Shown one piece after another: positions 14,388 to 23,262 of a DNA stretch of 24,898 bases (the first letter of the stretch is position 1; every line of letters begins with the position of its first letter). The stretch spans positions 1 through 24,898 of the forward strand of contig CAZYBC010000016.1 of assembly GCA_964645645.1 (NCBI GenBank), in the 5' to 3' direction. The notes under the pieces were generated by a model. The model was given only the letters and a program-made list of their open reading frames with translations, had not been told where the DNA came from and did not search any database. The stretch comes from CAZYBC01 sp964645645 (GTDB taxonomy: Bacteria; Patescibacteriota; Microgenomatia; UBA1400; PJMF01). A program made the translations under genes and the position numbers.

Positions 14388-14396
14388 TGCTAAAAT
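14388..14396 (+). promoter_or_regulatory. Extended -10 of the Maf-like gene
   Basis: TGC-TAAAAT ends 7 nt before the ATG at 14404, directly behind the terminator. No good -35 is visible, as expected for an extended -10 promoter. Confidence 0.5.
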
Positions 14397-14403
14397 AGTA
14401 AAA

Positions 14404-14982
14404 ATGTCACGTCAAATTATTTTAGCTTCAGCTTCACAACAACGCCTAAAAGCCATGAAAACTTTAGGGCTTGATTTTGAGGTGTTTCCTTCTGATGTTG
14501 ATGAACAAGCTATTCATGCTAATACACCAGAAGAACGGGCAGAAAAGGTTGCAAGAGCTAAAGCTGAAAAAATTCAGCTTTTATATCCTGATGCTATCAT
14601 AATTTCTGGGGATACGTATGGTTTTTATCAAGGTCAAGCTTTTGAAAAGCCTAAAGATTTAGCCGAAGCAAAAGAAATGCTTAGTTTACTATCTGGTAAA
14701 ACGTTGCAAGCTCTAACGGGTTTTTGTTACTTAGATAAGTTAAATAAGTTAGATTTTTCTACAGTTAAGGTTATGGAAGTTAAATTGCGAGATTTAACTC
14801 CAACTGAAATTGAAAAATATGTACAAACTGAACCTGTCTTAACTTGGTCAGCTGCTTTTTGCCCAGCTTATGACAGTGGAGCGGTGTTGATTGAAGAGTT
14901 TAAGGGGTCGTACACAGGTTTTACTTATGGTTTACCAATGGAAGAAGTGGCAAAATACTTAAATAAGTCTAAGGTTTTATAA
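14404..14982 (+). CDS. Maf-like nucleotide pyrophosphatase
   Basis: The 192-residue protein matches the Maf family, which hydrolyses NTPs, mostly modified or dTTP/UTP, to the monophosphate. The start IILASASQQRLKAMKTLG corresponds to the family's LAS-SPRR-ELL, although the SPRR is SQQR here. D70 (ISGDTYGFYQG) and E81-KP (EKPKDLAEA) are the metal-site and substrate signatures, followed by LLSGKTLQALTG. The divergent SPRR segment makes the exact substrate uncertain. It starts a new transcription unit behind a terminator and has an SD-coupled small gene after it. Confidence 0.83.
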   Translation: MSRQIILASASQQRLKAMKTLGLDFEVFPSDVDEQAIHANTPEERAEKVARAKAEKIQLLYPDAIIISGDTYGFYQGQAFEKPKDLAEAKEMLSLLSGKTLQALTGFCYLDKLNKLDFSTVKVMEVKLRDLTPTEIEKYVQTEPVLTWSAAFCPAYDSGAVLIEEFKGSYTGFTYGLPMEEVAKYLNKSKVL

Positions 14983-14990
14983 AGGAAAAT

Positions 14991-15356
14991 ATGGAAAGAA
15001 TGTTTATCTCTCAAAAGTCTAATAAAGAAGAGTTACCTTTAAAAAATGAAGGAATTAAATTATTAGTGAAGACTGCTAAAGAACAAATTAAATCTTTAGC
15101 TGAGGATCAATTAGAATTTATTATTAATCTTCCTTATGATATTAAAATGATTTTAAAAATGGCTTTGTTAGAATTTAGAAAAATTAAAGATACTGTTAAT
15201 GATCATTTATTAGTCTGGGAAGCTTATTGTCAAAAATTTTGTAAAAATAACTCAAGTTTAAAGACTTATGTTGAATTGCTTAAAAGTATTCTCTTTGATT
15301 TGCAAACCAGATTATTTAAGCCTCAAGTATTAGAAAACCTACCGGCTTTTTTATAA
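14991..15356 (+). CDS. Hypothetical helical protein
   Basis: I do not recognise this 121-residue protein. It looks all-helical and soluble, with alternating Leu/Ile and Lys/Glu (for example LLVKTAKEQIKSLAEDQLEFI and MALLEFRKIKDTVNDHLL). It has two cysteines near 81 and 85 and no signal peptide. The Shine-Dalgarno AAAGGA (14981-14986) overlaps the Maf stop and is 4 nt before the ATG, so the two genes are translated from one message. Its last codons overlap the convergent prenyltransferase gene by 6 nt at the sequence TTATAA, which serves as the end of both. Confidence 0.65.
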   Translation: MERMFISQKSNKEELPLKNEGIKLLVKTAKEQIKSLAEDQLEFIINLPYDIKMILKMALLEFRKIKDTVNDHLLVWEAYCQKFCKNNSSLKTYVELLKSILFDLQTRLFKPQVLENLPAFL

Positions 15357-16304
15357 ATAAATAATTGCCATTACCATTAAGCCAAAAACAGTGACGGTAG
15401 TTAACAGGGTTTTATCTTTTAAAAGAACTAAATCTGGTGATTCACCTTTATTTTCTTCATAAACTAGGGCTAAATAACGCATTACTCCAAAAATTACTAA
15501 AGGAACAGTTAGCATTAAAATTTTTTGAGATTGTAGTGCTCTAGGTAAAATAATATAAAGTTCTGGAAAGCGAGCGTAAGCTGGAGTGGCATTAATATAT
15601 TCATTTTGAAAAGTAAATAAAGCATAAGAAAGCCAAGTAGCATTAGCAAACATGGCGGTATATTGGTCTAAAAGTCTCATGCTATATTTTTTAAGAATTT
15701 GACGGCTATTACCTAAATTTTCAGGGTTGAATAAAGTCCGTTCACTTTGCCTTTTCCCCACAGCAAGAAAAAGAGATAGAGAAACTACAGTGAGTAAGAA
15801 CCATACACTCATGTGTAAATTTACAACTACCGCTCCAGCATAAATTCTAATTAAAAATCCAGCTCCAATAGAAATAATATCTAAAATAGGGAGATGTTTA
15901 AGCTTAAGAGCATAAAAGATTTGTAAAAGTAAATAAATTAAACACAATAAACGGAAAAACGGTGGAAAGGAAAAAGAAAAGAGAAATACGCTTGCTAATA
16001 AAATTAATACAGCAAAAATAGCGATTGGGACAGGTAATTTTCCAGCAGCAATGGGCCTTTTCTTTTTAACTGGATGTTGCTGATCTGCTTTAAGATCCAT
16101 GATGTCATTAATGATATAAACTGAAGAAGTTAGTAAACAAAAAGTTAAAAAAGCTTTAAAAACAATACTAAGATATGAAGGTCCATCAGCTGGTTTAAAA
16201 AAGAAAAATCCTGAAAATACTAAAGTAGCAAAAATAGAAATATTTTTAATCCATTGTCTGAGTCTCGCTGTTTGTAAAATGTAGAAAAAATAATTATTTG
16301 ACAT
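15351..16304 (-). CDS. UbiA-family prenyltransferase, decaprenyl-phosphate phosphoribosyltransferase-like
   Basis: The 317-residue integral-membrane protein has about eight or nine helices. The Asp-rich site N66-D67-IM-D70-LKA-D74 is followed by HPVKKKRPIAAGKL, and the second site is YALKLKHLPILDI. The opening RLRQWIKN and the KKRPIA-GK pattern resemble the mycobacterial Rv3806c group, which transfers 5-phosphoribose from PRPP to polyprenyl phosphate, rather than quinone-type UbiA enzymes. No quinone genes are nearby, while glycan genes are. The product would be a lipid-linked ribose/arabinose donor for surface glycans. No DprE1/DprE2 epimerase pair is in the window. Its start overlaps the GT4 gene by 11 nt, so the two are translationally coupled. 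Confidence 0.82.
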   Translation of the reverse strand: MSNNYFFYILQTARLRQWIKNISIFATLVFSGFFFFKPADGPSYLSIVFKAFLTFCLLTSSVYIINDIMDLKADQQHPVKKKRPIAAGKLPVPIAIFAVLILLASVFLFSFSFPPFFRLLCLIYLLLQIFYALKLKHLPILDIISIGAGFLIRIYAGAVVVNLHMSVWFLLTVVSLSLFLAVGKRQSERTLFNPENLGNSRQILKKYSMRLLDQYTAMFANATWLSYALFTFQNEYINATPAYARFPELYIILPRALQSQKILMLTVPLVIFGVMRYLALVYEENKGESPDLVLLKDKTLLTTVTVFGLMVMAIIYL

Positions 16305-17358
16305 TATTTTTGATTTGGTTTTTTTTAGCTAAAATCTGTAAAGCAAACACTAAAGTAATACTGCTGATAATAGCAATAATTTTACCAGTTGTATTAAGCA
16401 ATAGCGAGAGAGAACCCATTAAAATACTAAAGGTTAAATAAAAAATTGCGATTCTTCTTCTTCCCCAACCAAAAACATCCATTAATTTATGATGCAAGTG
16501 ACCCCGATCACCCCAAAAAGGTGATTTGCCAGCTAAAATTCTTCGAGTAATTGTAAAAATACCATCTGCTGTAGGTAGGGCTAAAACCATTAAGGTAGTT
16601 GCTACTTTAGCGCCAGATAAAATACTTAAAACACTTAAGAAAAAACCAGCTAAAGATCCAGCCCCGTATCCAGGCATAATTTTTTGTGGATACCAATTCC
16701 AAATTAAAAAGCCTAAAAATGCCCCAGCTACAATAAAACTAAGTTGACCTGTATGAAAAGAAGTAGGATCATCAATAAATTTTTCAGATAAAAGTCCAAT
16801 AAAAATTAAGGCTGCTCCAACAAAACTAGGCAACTGTCCATCAAAACCTTTAGCCCAATTAATAGCATTCATATTCCAGATAATAAAAATTAAGGCGAAT
16901 ATATCAGCCAAAACCCAAATAGTGTGAGTTTTGCCAAATAAATTAATAGCAATTTGTGGCTGATTAAGATGAATAACTCCTGTACCAAAAGGATTAGTTA
17001 CATAAGCAATGCCAATTCCAGCGCTGATTACTATTAAAGCAGCCAAAATATTAACGCCAAATCTTAGAAAAGGATTAAGATTATATAAATCATCCAGAAA
17101 ACCAACCACGGTAAGAATAAAAGCGGCACTAAGAATAGCAATTAAATATTTATCAAATTGTAAAAAAATTAGACAGGCTAAAAAAACGCTTAAAAAAATT
17201 ACCAAACCACCTCCTCTAGGAACAGCGTTAGCATGGGTAGTTTTAACATGTTGATTGTGTTTGGGATCATCAAGCCAATTGTGTTTTTTATACCATTTAA
17301 TAATTATTGGAGTAAGAAAGAAAGCAATTAGACCAGTGAAAATGAGTGCTGTTAACAT
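16294..17358 (-). CDS. Glycosyltransferase family 4 (WecA/MraY-like) polyprenyl-phosphate sugar-phosphate transferase
   Basis: The 354-residue protein has about ten membrane helices. It should transfer a sugar phosphate from a UDP-sugar to polyprenyl phosphate at the inner membrane face. Visible motifs: PRGGG (47-51), the Mg-binding FLDD90-LYNL, NMNAINWAKGFDGQ (162-175) in place of the usual N-NLIDGLDGLA, and the C-terminal GDRGHLHH (283-290) with H287-x-HH typical of WecA types. The usual MGD-GS motif reads PGYGAGS (229-235), lacking its aspartate. These changes may be a lineage feature or may mean altered activity. It lies 6 nt behind the 120-residue membrane protein gene and overlaps the next gene. 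Confidence 0.87.
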   Translation of the reverse strand: MLTALIFTGLIAFFLTPIIIKWYKKHNWLDDPKHNQHVKTTHANAVPRGGGLVIFLSVFLACLIFLQFDKYLIAILSAAFILTVVGFLDDLYNLNPFLRFGVNILAALIVISAGIGIAYVTNPFGTGVIHLNQPQIAINLFGKTHTIWVLADIFALIFIIWNMNAINWAKGFDGQLPSFVGAALIFIGLLSEKFIDDPTSFHTGQLSFIVAGAFLGFLIWNWYPQKIMPGYGAGSLAGFFLSVLSILSGAKVATTLMVLALPTADGIFTITRRILAGKSPFWGDRGHLHHKLMDVFGWGRRRIAIFYLTFSILMGSLSLLLNTTGKIIAIISSITLVFALQILAKKNQIKNNVK

Positions 17359-17364
17359 AAATAA

Positions 17365-17727
17365 TTAAAAAATAATAAAGATCAATCTAATAAAAATCAT
17401 TGTTAAAATGATTTGTAAGCCTAAAGTAGCCCAAGTAAATAAATTAATAATTAAAGGCTCAAAATGTTTATTAATAGCGATTAATAAAGTGTTAATTAAC
17501 ATAATACCCAAAGAAATTCCTGGAAATAAAAAAATCCATTCTTTATTAGCTAATTGATCAAAATCTTTAGTTAAACTATAAAAGAGAGGAATTTTACCTT
17601 GAATACTCGGATAAAGTGCAACACTTATTAAGGTAAGAGTTAAAAGAAAAAGAAAACACCAAAGAATTGGTTGTCTAGATCTCCTGGGCAGAAAATAAAG
17701 TAATTTGATTTTATCTCGCCGCTTCAT
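17365..17727 (-). CDS. Small three-helix membrane protein, possibly DUF1648-like
   Basis: The 120-residue protein has a basic N-terminus (MKRRDK, PRRSRQ) and three hydrophobic helices (about 21-40, 66-85, 96-119). The first loop, PSIQGKIPLFYSLTKDFDQLA, has the look of the DUF1648 segment (I-P-x-FY/H near a small loop), but the match is loose. No catalytic residues stand out. A TATAAT box (plus 17734-17739) lies 6 nt before its ATG, so it may begin its own transcript covering the GT4 and UbiA genes, in addition to read-through from the GT39 gene 14 nt upstream. Confidence 0.6.
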   Translation of the reverse strand: MKRRDKIKLLYFLPRRSRQPILWCFLFLLTLTLISVALYPSIQGKIPLFYSLTKDFDQLANKEWIFLFPGISLGIMLINTLLIAINKHFEPLIINLFTWATLGLQIILTMIFIRLIFIIF

Positions 17728-17733
17728 GATTTC

Positions 17734-17739
17734 ATTATA
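17734..17739 (-). promoter_or_regulatory. Perfect -10 box at the GT39 / small membrane gene junction
   Basis: Minus-strand TATAAT, 6 nt before the ATG at 17727, lies within the short intergenic gap. No clear -35. It predicts a leaderless internal transcript. Confidence 0.45.
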
Positions 17740-17741
17740 CT

Positions 17742-19328
17742 TTATTTTTTTAAATAAATAGTCATGTGTTCTAAAGCATAATTAGGACGATAAAATTGTT
17801 GTAAGTAGTCATTAAGTTCAGAAAAATTTTCTTCATTTTTCATTACCACAATTGTTTTGGGTGAAACCTGTTTGATAAATTCCATTGTTTGAGAATAATA
17901 ATTAAAATCTCTAATATGAAAAGCAACTGTAAATCTACCAATTGGTCTAGTCTGAGTAAGGGCATATAACATTGGATTAGTACCCCAAATAAAATAACGA
18001 TCAGTGCCAGCCTGTTTAATAATTTGCGCAGCTTGATAATTATCAGCAATAATTCCATTAAAGCTAGTTTCATACTCAAAACGGTTAATTTTTTTAGTGA
18101 TAAGCTGCCAAAATTTTTGATAATAACTGACAGTGGGATAAAGACCAAGATTAAATTTTAATAAAACAGTGGTAGCAAGATAAATTGCTAAACAAGCAGC
18201 TAAAACATCCATCACTACTTGTTTATGGATTCTGTAGCTCATTTTAGTTTTAAAAATACCATAAATATTTCTCAGCATCCCAGTTATAAGTAAGCAAAAG
18301 GATGGAGTTAATTGTAAATAATAATGAGGATAAGGACGATTAGATAACAAACTAGCAAAAAAAGTTAAATAAAACCAACTCAGCGCAAAACGCATTAAGC
18401 GGGAAAGTTTTTTGTTGAGCAAAATAAGACCACTTAATAATAAAGCTAAGACTAATGTTTTACCTTTAAAGCCAAAAATCAAATTTAGAAGGTTGTTATT
18501 AAAAGGCAATTGCCAAGATTGAGCATAACGGAAGTTATAAAGTAAGCCGTAATCCAAGTAATCTTTGCCAGAGCCAATGGCAATAAAAAAGAGAATTGAT
18601 AAGGCAATCGGGACTAAGCTCAGTAAAAACCAAAGGATAGCTTGTCCGGCAGGTAATAAAGAATCAAGTTTAAAAAATTTGTTTTTTTTAGTTAAATTAA
18701 GTAAAAGTTTTTCAGTAGTAGTGAGAGCGCCAATCATCATTATTGCTGCCAAATCTAAAATTGCTGGCACTTTAGTTAAAACTCCCAAACCAGCTAAACA
18801 ACTACTAAGAATAAATAAAAGCCAGTTTTCTTTTGTTTTAGTTTTTTCAATGGCAAAGTAATTTTTAAAATAATTAGTAAAACTTAAAGAGTACAAGCTA
18901 GCAATAATAAAGCCCAAAACAAATAATTCCCCATTAGGGATATTGCCTTCAAACCAAGGTAAGGTGGTAATTAAGATGAATAGCAAAGTAGCCACTGGAG
19001 CTGAATATTTACCAAGAGTAATTTTTTTAACTAATTTATAAAATAAAGTAGTAGTCACTAACATCCAGCCAAGTAAGAGCAATCTAAAATTGAATTGAGT
19101 TCCTACCATGGCAAAAAAATAAATTAACGGAGTTTTGTGATCAATAATGTCGGTATAAAGTTTGGCACCTTGGTTTAGACTGTTTCCAATTGTAAGATAG
19201 ATCGCTTCGTCTCCATACCAGTATGGTTCAAAAAAATTAGGGATTCGTAGCAAAACCATCAATAATAATAGTAGTAGTAAAACTAAATGTTGATCTAAAA
19301 AACGATCAATTTTTTTAAGAAAATTCAT
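17742..19328 (-). CDS. GT39-type membrane glycosyltransferase (ArnT/PMT-like)
   Basis: The 528-residue protein has about ten or more membrane helices. The first extracytoplasmic loop begins right after helix 1 with the catalytic-type pair D40-E41 (YWYGDEAIY), as in the GT-C families PMT and ArnT, followed by LYTDIIDHKTPLIY. Such enzymes take a sugar from a polyprenyl-phosphate donor on the outer membrane face and attach it to protein or lipid. The C-terminal part (about 400-528) is a soluble extracytoplasmic segment. The neighbouring UbiA and GT4 genes could supply the lipid-linked donors (inference). It has its own likely promoter: TAAAAT 6 nt before the ATG. Confidence 0.83.
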   Translation of the reverse strand: MNFLKKIDRFLDQHLVLLLLLLLMVLLRIPNFFEPYWYGDEAIYLTIGNSLNQGAKLYTDIIDHKTPLIYFFAMVGTQFNFRLLLLGWMLVTTTLFYKLVKKITLGKYSAPVATLLFILITTLPWFEGNIPNGELFVLGFIIASLYSLSFTNYFKNYFAIEKTKTKENWLLFILSSCLAGLGVLTKVPAILDLAAIMMIGALTTTEKLLLNLTKKNKFFKLDSLLPAGQAILWFLLSLVPIALSILFFIAIGSGKDYLDYGLLYNFRYAQSWQLPFNNNLLNLIFGFKGKTLVLALLLSGLILLNKKLSRLMRFALSWFYLTFFASLLSNRPYPHYYLQLTPSFCLLITGMLRNIYGIFKTKMSYRIHKQVVMDVLAACLAIYLATTVLLKFNLGLYPTVSYYQKFWQLITKKINRFEYETSFNGIIADNYQAAQIIKQAGTDRYFIWGTNPMLYALTQTRPIGRFTVAFHIRDFNYYSQTMEFIKQVSPKTIVVMKNEENFSELNDYLQQFYRPNYALEHMTIYLKK

Positions 19329-19334
19329 AAATTT

Positions 19335-19340
19335 ATTTTA
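19335..19340 (-). promoter_or_regulatory. -10 box of the GT39 gene
   Basis: Minus-strand TAAAAT (plus ATTTTA) ends 6 nt before the ATG at 19328, in the 48-nt gap after the GT2 gene. It predicts a leaderless start. Confidence 0.4.
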
Positions 19341-19376
19341 GCTAGTTTAAGGGAAGGTTGCTAGTAGTTATTTAAT

Positions 19377-20870
19377 TTACACTTTTTCTGTTACTTTATA
19401 TTCAATATATTTGCCTAACATCAATCTCGTATGAGCATCAATTCCGGGTAAAGCAGAAAAGAAAAAGCCAAAGATTGGTAACATTAAAAATTCCAGAGGT
19501 TGAAAAAGATAAGAAAAAATAGTTTTTTTGGGTCTAGGTGGTCGATTTTTAGCATCAATAATAAACACGGTCAGCATCGAAATCAAAGAGATAGTTAAAA
19601 AAGTAGAGGTTACTTGTGGCAAAGTTTTGCCTAAAATACTACGGTTAAATTCATCGTTTAATAAAGGAGGTAGAGAAGCAGAAATAGTAATGGCAAACCA
19701 ATTAACTGGCCACAACAAATGATCTTCAATTACTTTTAAGACTCGCACGGTTTTATCAAAAAAAGGAATGCCTTCTGATAGAACATATTGACGAATAATA
19801 TAAGCATCATCACTCACTCCCCAGGCCCATCGTTTTTGTTGTTCGTATTGATTCTTAAAAGTCGCCACTCGTGTTTCTGATTGAGGAGCATCGGCATAGA
19901 TGGGTAAAAAAATTGGTTCTACTTCAAACTTACCTTTTTTGGCAAAATAAGATTTAAAAAAGAATCGATAATCTTCAGGGATAACATCAGTGTCCCAATA
20001 ACCGATTTCTTCAACATGTTTTAAAGTGGAAGAATAAGTAGAGAAATTAATTAAGCGGTCTTTTCTCATTAAAATATAAAGTTGATTCACTGAAGAAATT
20101 GAAGCAATTACCCGCACAAAAGCTGGTACTTGCCAAATGTTGTTATAAAAAACAATTCCGCCTTGCCAAACTTTGTTGTAAGGATTTTCTTTAGTTAAAA
20201 ATTCGTAAGTAAGATAAGAAAAATAATGTCGATGAAATCTAGCATCGGCATCTTCACTAGTAATAGTAATTTTTTCGATAGGTAAATGTTGTTGATCAAC
20301 CAGAATTTTTTTAGCTTGTTTGGCGCCCCAACAAGTATTTGATGATTTTCCTTTAATTTCTCCTTCAATATCAGGGTGAAAAGTTGCCATTAAATTACCA
20401 AATATATTTTTAAATTGCTTAGCTAAAGTTTGAGCTTTTTCTTTAGCTTCAGCACCCTCTCTTTCTTCAAAGCTCAGCATGATATGTAAATTTTTACTAG
20501 GAAAAGATTGCTTGCTTAGTGATTCTAAAGTTTTTTCTAAAGTAGAAATTGGTTCTTTATAAGTAGGAATCACAATCAAATGATGAATTTGTAGATATTT
20601 TTCTGGAAATTGTTTTTTTAAATCACCTATCCAATCAAATTTTTTGGCAGCCTGGATTTTAAATTGGGCTACTACTGATAAAATCGCTAAAATAATTGAT
20701 CGATATAGCCAATAAATTGTAAAAGTAATTACATAATAGGCCACAAATTCTGGCACCACAAACGATCCCCAAATGGGAAATAAAATTAAAGACCAAGAAA
20801 TCACACCAGGCAAAATTTCTAACAATCGTTTAGTTCTAACAGGATGGCGGCGAAAATAACGTTTAATCAT
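19377..20870 (-). CDS. Processive-type family 2 glycosyltransferase
   Basis: The 497-residue protein has two N-terminal helices (about 20-68), a cytoplasmic GT-A domain and three or four C-terminal helices (from about 375). The domain shows IPTYKE (101-106) for the nucleotide, E206-DAD-ARF for the metal, the catalytic IPED300-YRF, and Q344-QK-R347-W348, the QxxRW motif of cellulose/hyaluronan/chitin synthase-like enzymes. It should polymerise or add sugars from a nucleotide-sugar donor at the membrane. The sugar and product are unknown. It is 9 nt behind tatD and probably in one message with metG and tatD. Confidence 0.85.
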   Translation of the reverse strand: MIKRYFRRHPVRTKRLLEILPGVISWSLILFPIWGSFVVPEFVAYYVITFTIYWLYRSIILAILSVVAQFKIQAAKKFDWIGDLKKQFPEKYLQIHHLIVIPTYKEPISTLEKTLESLSKQSFPSKNLHIMLSFEEREGAEAKEKAQTLAKQFKNIFGNLMATFHPDIEGEIKGKSSNTCWGAKQAKKILVDQQHLPIEKITITSEDADARFHRHYFSYLTYEFLTKENPYNKVWQGGIVFYNNIWQVPAFVRVIASISSVNQLYILMRKDRLINFSTYSSTLKHVEEIGYWDTDVIPEDYRFFFKSYFAKKGKFEVEPIFLPIYADAPQSETRVATFKNQYEQQKRWAWGVSDDAYIIRQYVLSEGIPFFDKTVRVLKVIEDHLLWPVNWFAITISASLPPLLNDEFNRSILGKTLPQVTSTFLTISLISMLTVFIIDAKNRPPRPKKTIFSYLFQPLEFLMLPIFGFFFSALPGIDAHTRLMLGKYIEYKVTEKV

Positions 20871-20879
20871 AAGTTACTA

Positions 20880-21779
20880 TTATTGTAGTCTGTTCCAGAC
20901 TTTTAAGCTATTTTCAAAAAGTTGCTCTGGCTTAATTGCTAAATTTTCTTGTAAATATTGTACTGTCTGGCTAATTTGCCATGGCTCACAAATTTGACCT
21001 TTACTTTCTCCAGGAGCTAAATAAGGAGCATCAGTTTCTACTAATAAGCGATCAGCTGGGCAAGCTTTTACTAGCTGTCTAATTTGTTCAGCCTGAGGGT
21101 AAGTGACATTGCCAGCTACCCCAATATAAGCGCCTAATTTTAGAGCTTGCTGAAGATAATCAACTGGGCCACTAATACAATGCAAAACAAAATTTTGCCC
21201 GTTTTGAAAATGTTCTTTGATAATGGCTAAAGTATTAAAATAGGCTTGGGTTTGACCAGTTTTATCTCTAACATGAATAATCACGGGTAAGTGATATTTT
21301 TTAGCTAAAGCTAAGTGTTGTTTAAAACTAGCTTGTTGAGCAGCTATAATCCAGGTTCGTTTATCACCCTTATCAGGAATTTCAAAATAATCTAAACCTG
21401 TTTCTCCAATCGCCACCAGCCGAGAGGGATTTTGTTGAATCATGGCTTCTAAACTTACTAGGTGAGTATTAATTTCTCTTTCTACTTGAGTAATATTCTG
21501 GTGATTTTTTAAATAATTTTTAATTAAAGAAACATATTTAAGTGGGTGAACGGCTATTGCGGCAAAAAATTTTTCTTCTTGCTGACTTAACTCCAGCGCT
21601 TTTTGACTACTGCTTAAACTAGACCCAACATTAATAGTAGCCACCACGCCATGTTGTTGTGCTGTTTGCCAATGGCTCTGCCAATTTTTAGTAGTTGTCA
21701 GGCCAAAATCTTCACTGCCTTTTCCACTTAACAAAGGTTCTAAATTATAGTGACAGTGAGTATCAATAATCATAGCCAT
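20880..21779 (-). CDS. tatD: TatD-family metal-dependent hydrolase
   Basis: This TIM-barrel metallohydrolase family includes 3'-5' DNA exonucleases and D-aminoacyl-type deacylases; the substrate is not fixed by sequence. The 299 residues show the metal ligands in order: D6-TH8-CH10, E126 (GETGLDYF), H169 (IIHVRD), H200 (LHCISG) and D250 (VETDAPYLAP). It is slightly longer than the usual 255-265 because of inserted loops (about 20-35 and 85-105). The start at 21779 gives MAMIIDTHCH; the second Met (21773) is equally possible. It lies 3 nt behind metG, the common metG-tatD pairing of bacteria. Confidence 0.92.
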   Translation of the reverse strand: MAMIIDTHCHYNLEPLLSGKGSEDFGLTTTKNWQSHWQTAQQHGVVATINVGSSLSSSQKALELSQQEEKFFAAIAVHPLKYVSLIKNYLKNHQNITQVEREINTHLVSLEAMIQQNPSRLVAIGETGLDYFEIPDKGDKRTWIIAAQQASFKQHLALAKKYHLPVIIHVRDKTGQTQAYFNTLAIIKEHFQNGQNFVLHCISGPVDYLQQALKLGAYIGVAGNVTYPQAEQIRQLVKACPADRLLVETDAPYLAPGESKGQICEPWQISQTVQYLQENLAIKPEQLFENSLKVWNRLQ

Positions 21780-21782
21780 AGT

Positions 21783-23204
21783 TTAATTCGCCAATCTAGG
21801 AAAAAGTGGTTGTAAGGCTGTAATTTTAGGTTGGCTAAAATGAGCTAATAGATTTTCTGCTAAGCTTGGCATAAATGCTTGTAAGTGGTAAGCAATTAAC
21901 AGAATATCATTAACTAATTGCTGTAAAATAACAGTTTGTTGTTCGCCATTTAAAGTCCATGGTTTTTCTAAACTTAATTTTTTATCAGCCAAACTAATTT
22001 TTTCTATGATTATGGCTAATGCTTCACTAAGGTTGTAGTTATCCATTAATTGTTTAAAATCAGATTCAAATTTTTGAGGAATAATACCTTTGTATTCTGC
22101 TTCGCTTTTTTCACACATTTTAGCAACGCGGCTACATAAATTACCTAGTCCATTAGCTAAATTAGCGGTATAGTTGATGTCAAATTTTTCCCAGCTTACA
22201 TCCATATCAGTGCCAAAAGTACCTAAACTCAATAATAAATAGCGAGTAGCTTCAGTGCCAAAACGTTCCACCATTTGAGCAGGGCTAATAACATTGCCTA
22301 ATGATTTGCTCATTTTTTGACCGGCAACGCTAATAAACCCATTAATTAAAATTTGTTGAGAATTAGCTAAGCCAGCGGAGATTAACATGGCTTGCCACAT
22401 GGCTGATTGCTGACGCAAATTATCTTTACCGGCTAGTTGTACTCCAGGCCAAAAATCAGCAAATTGACTGTGATTTTCTGGCCAACCAAGCGTGGAAATA
22501 TAATTAACCAAAGCATCAAACCAAACATACATGACATGATCTGGGTCATCTGGCACAGCCACACCCCAAGGCATTTTTTCTTTAAGGCGAGAAATGCTAA
22601 AGTCTTGCAACCCTTGTTGAACAAAGCTAATCATCTCTTTACATTTACCTTCTGGCTTAATAAAGTTGGGATTTTTTTGATATAAATCTAAGAGGGCTGA
22701 TTGATATTTAGAAAATTTAAAAAAATAATTTTCTTCTTCTCGAATTTCTAAATCTTGATTAGGATGCAAAGGACAACGGCCGTCCACTAATTCACTTTCA
22801 GTTTTTTCTAATTCACAACCGACACAATATTTAATTTGATATTTAGCTTTGTAAATATCGCCATTTTTTTGGCAAAGTTGCCAAAAATGTTGAGCAGCTT
22901 TAAGGTGATGTTCATCAGTTGTCCGAATAAAGTGGCTGTAACTTAAATTAAGCAAATTTTTGAGATCAGCAAATTTAGCAGCATATTCATCACAGTATTC
23001 TTGAGGAGTTTGTTTGTTTTCAATTGCTTTTTGATAAATTTTTTGACCATGTTCATCTGTGCCAGTATTAAAAATTACTTCTTTGCCTAATAGTTTTTGA
23101 TAGCGAGCAATCACATCTGCTTCAATAATTTCCAAGCCAAAACCAATATGGGGTGAAGCATTAACATAAGGTAAAGTAGTAGTGACGTAAAATTTATTTG
23201 TCAT
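21783..23204 (-). CDS. metG: Methionyl-tRNA synthetase
   Basis: The enzyme charges tRNA-Met. The class I signatures are H19-IGF (in place of HIGH, within PYVNASPHIGF) and K297-MSKS. The zinc knuckle has C127-VG-C130 and C144-PL-H147, so one ligand appears to be His. YVWFDALVNY and AGKDNLRQQ are typical of the family. At 473 residues it is the short form without the C-terminal tRNA-binding (Trbp111-like) domain. It is the first gene of the long minus-strand block, with a TATAAT box 11 nt upstream of the ATG, followed by tatD after 3 nt. Confidence 0.94.
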   Translation of the reverse strand: MTNKFYVTTTLPYVNASPHIGFGLEIIEADVIARYQKLLGKEVIFNTGTDEHGQKIYQKAIENKQTPQEYCDEYAAKFADLKNLLNLSYSHFIRTTDEHHLKAAQHFWQLCQKNGDIYKAKYQIKYCVGCELEKTESELVDGRCPLHPNQDLEIREEENYFFKFSKYQSALLDLYQKNPNFIKPEGKCKEMISFVQQGLQDFSISRLKEKMPWGVAVPDDPDHVMYVWFDALVNYISTLGWPENHSQFADFWPGVQLAGKDNLRQQSAMWQAMLISAGLANSQQILINGFISVAGQKMSKSLGNVISPAQMVERFGTEATRYLLLSLGTFGTDMDVSWEKFDINYTANLANGLGNLCSRVAKMCEKSEAEYKGIIPQKFESDFKQLMDNYNLSEALAIIIEKISLADKKLSLEKPWTLNGEQQTVILQQLVNDILLIAYHLQAFMPSLAENLLAHFSQPKITALQPLFPRLAN

Positions 23205-23215
23205 GATAAGTTCAT

Positions 23216-23221
23216 ATTATA
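23216..23221 (-). promoter_or_regulatory. -10 box of metG
   Basis: Minus-strand TATAAT ends 11 nt before the ATG at 23204, giving a leader of only a few nucleotides. No convincing -35. Confidence 0.4.
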
Positions 23222-23262
23222 AGCCAGATAAAGCCGAAGATTAAGCAGAAAGTGAATTTAGC

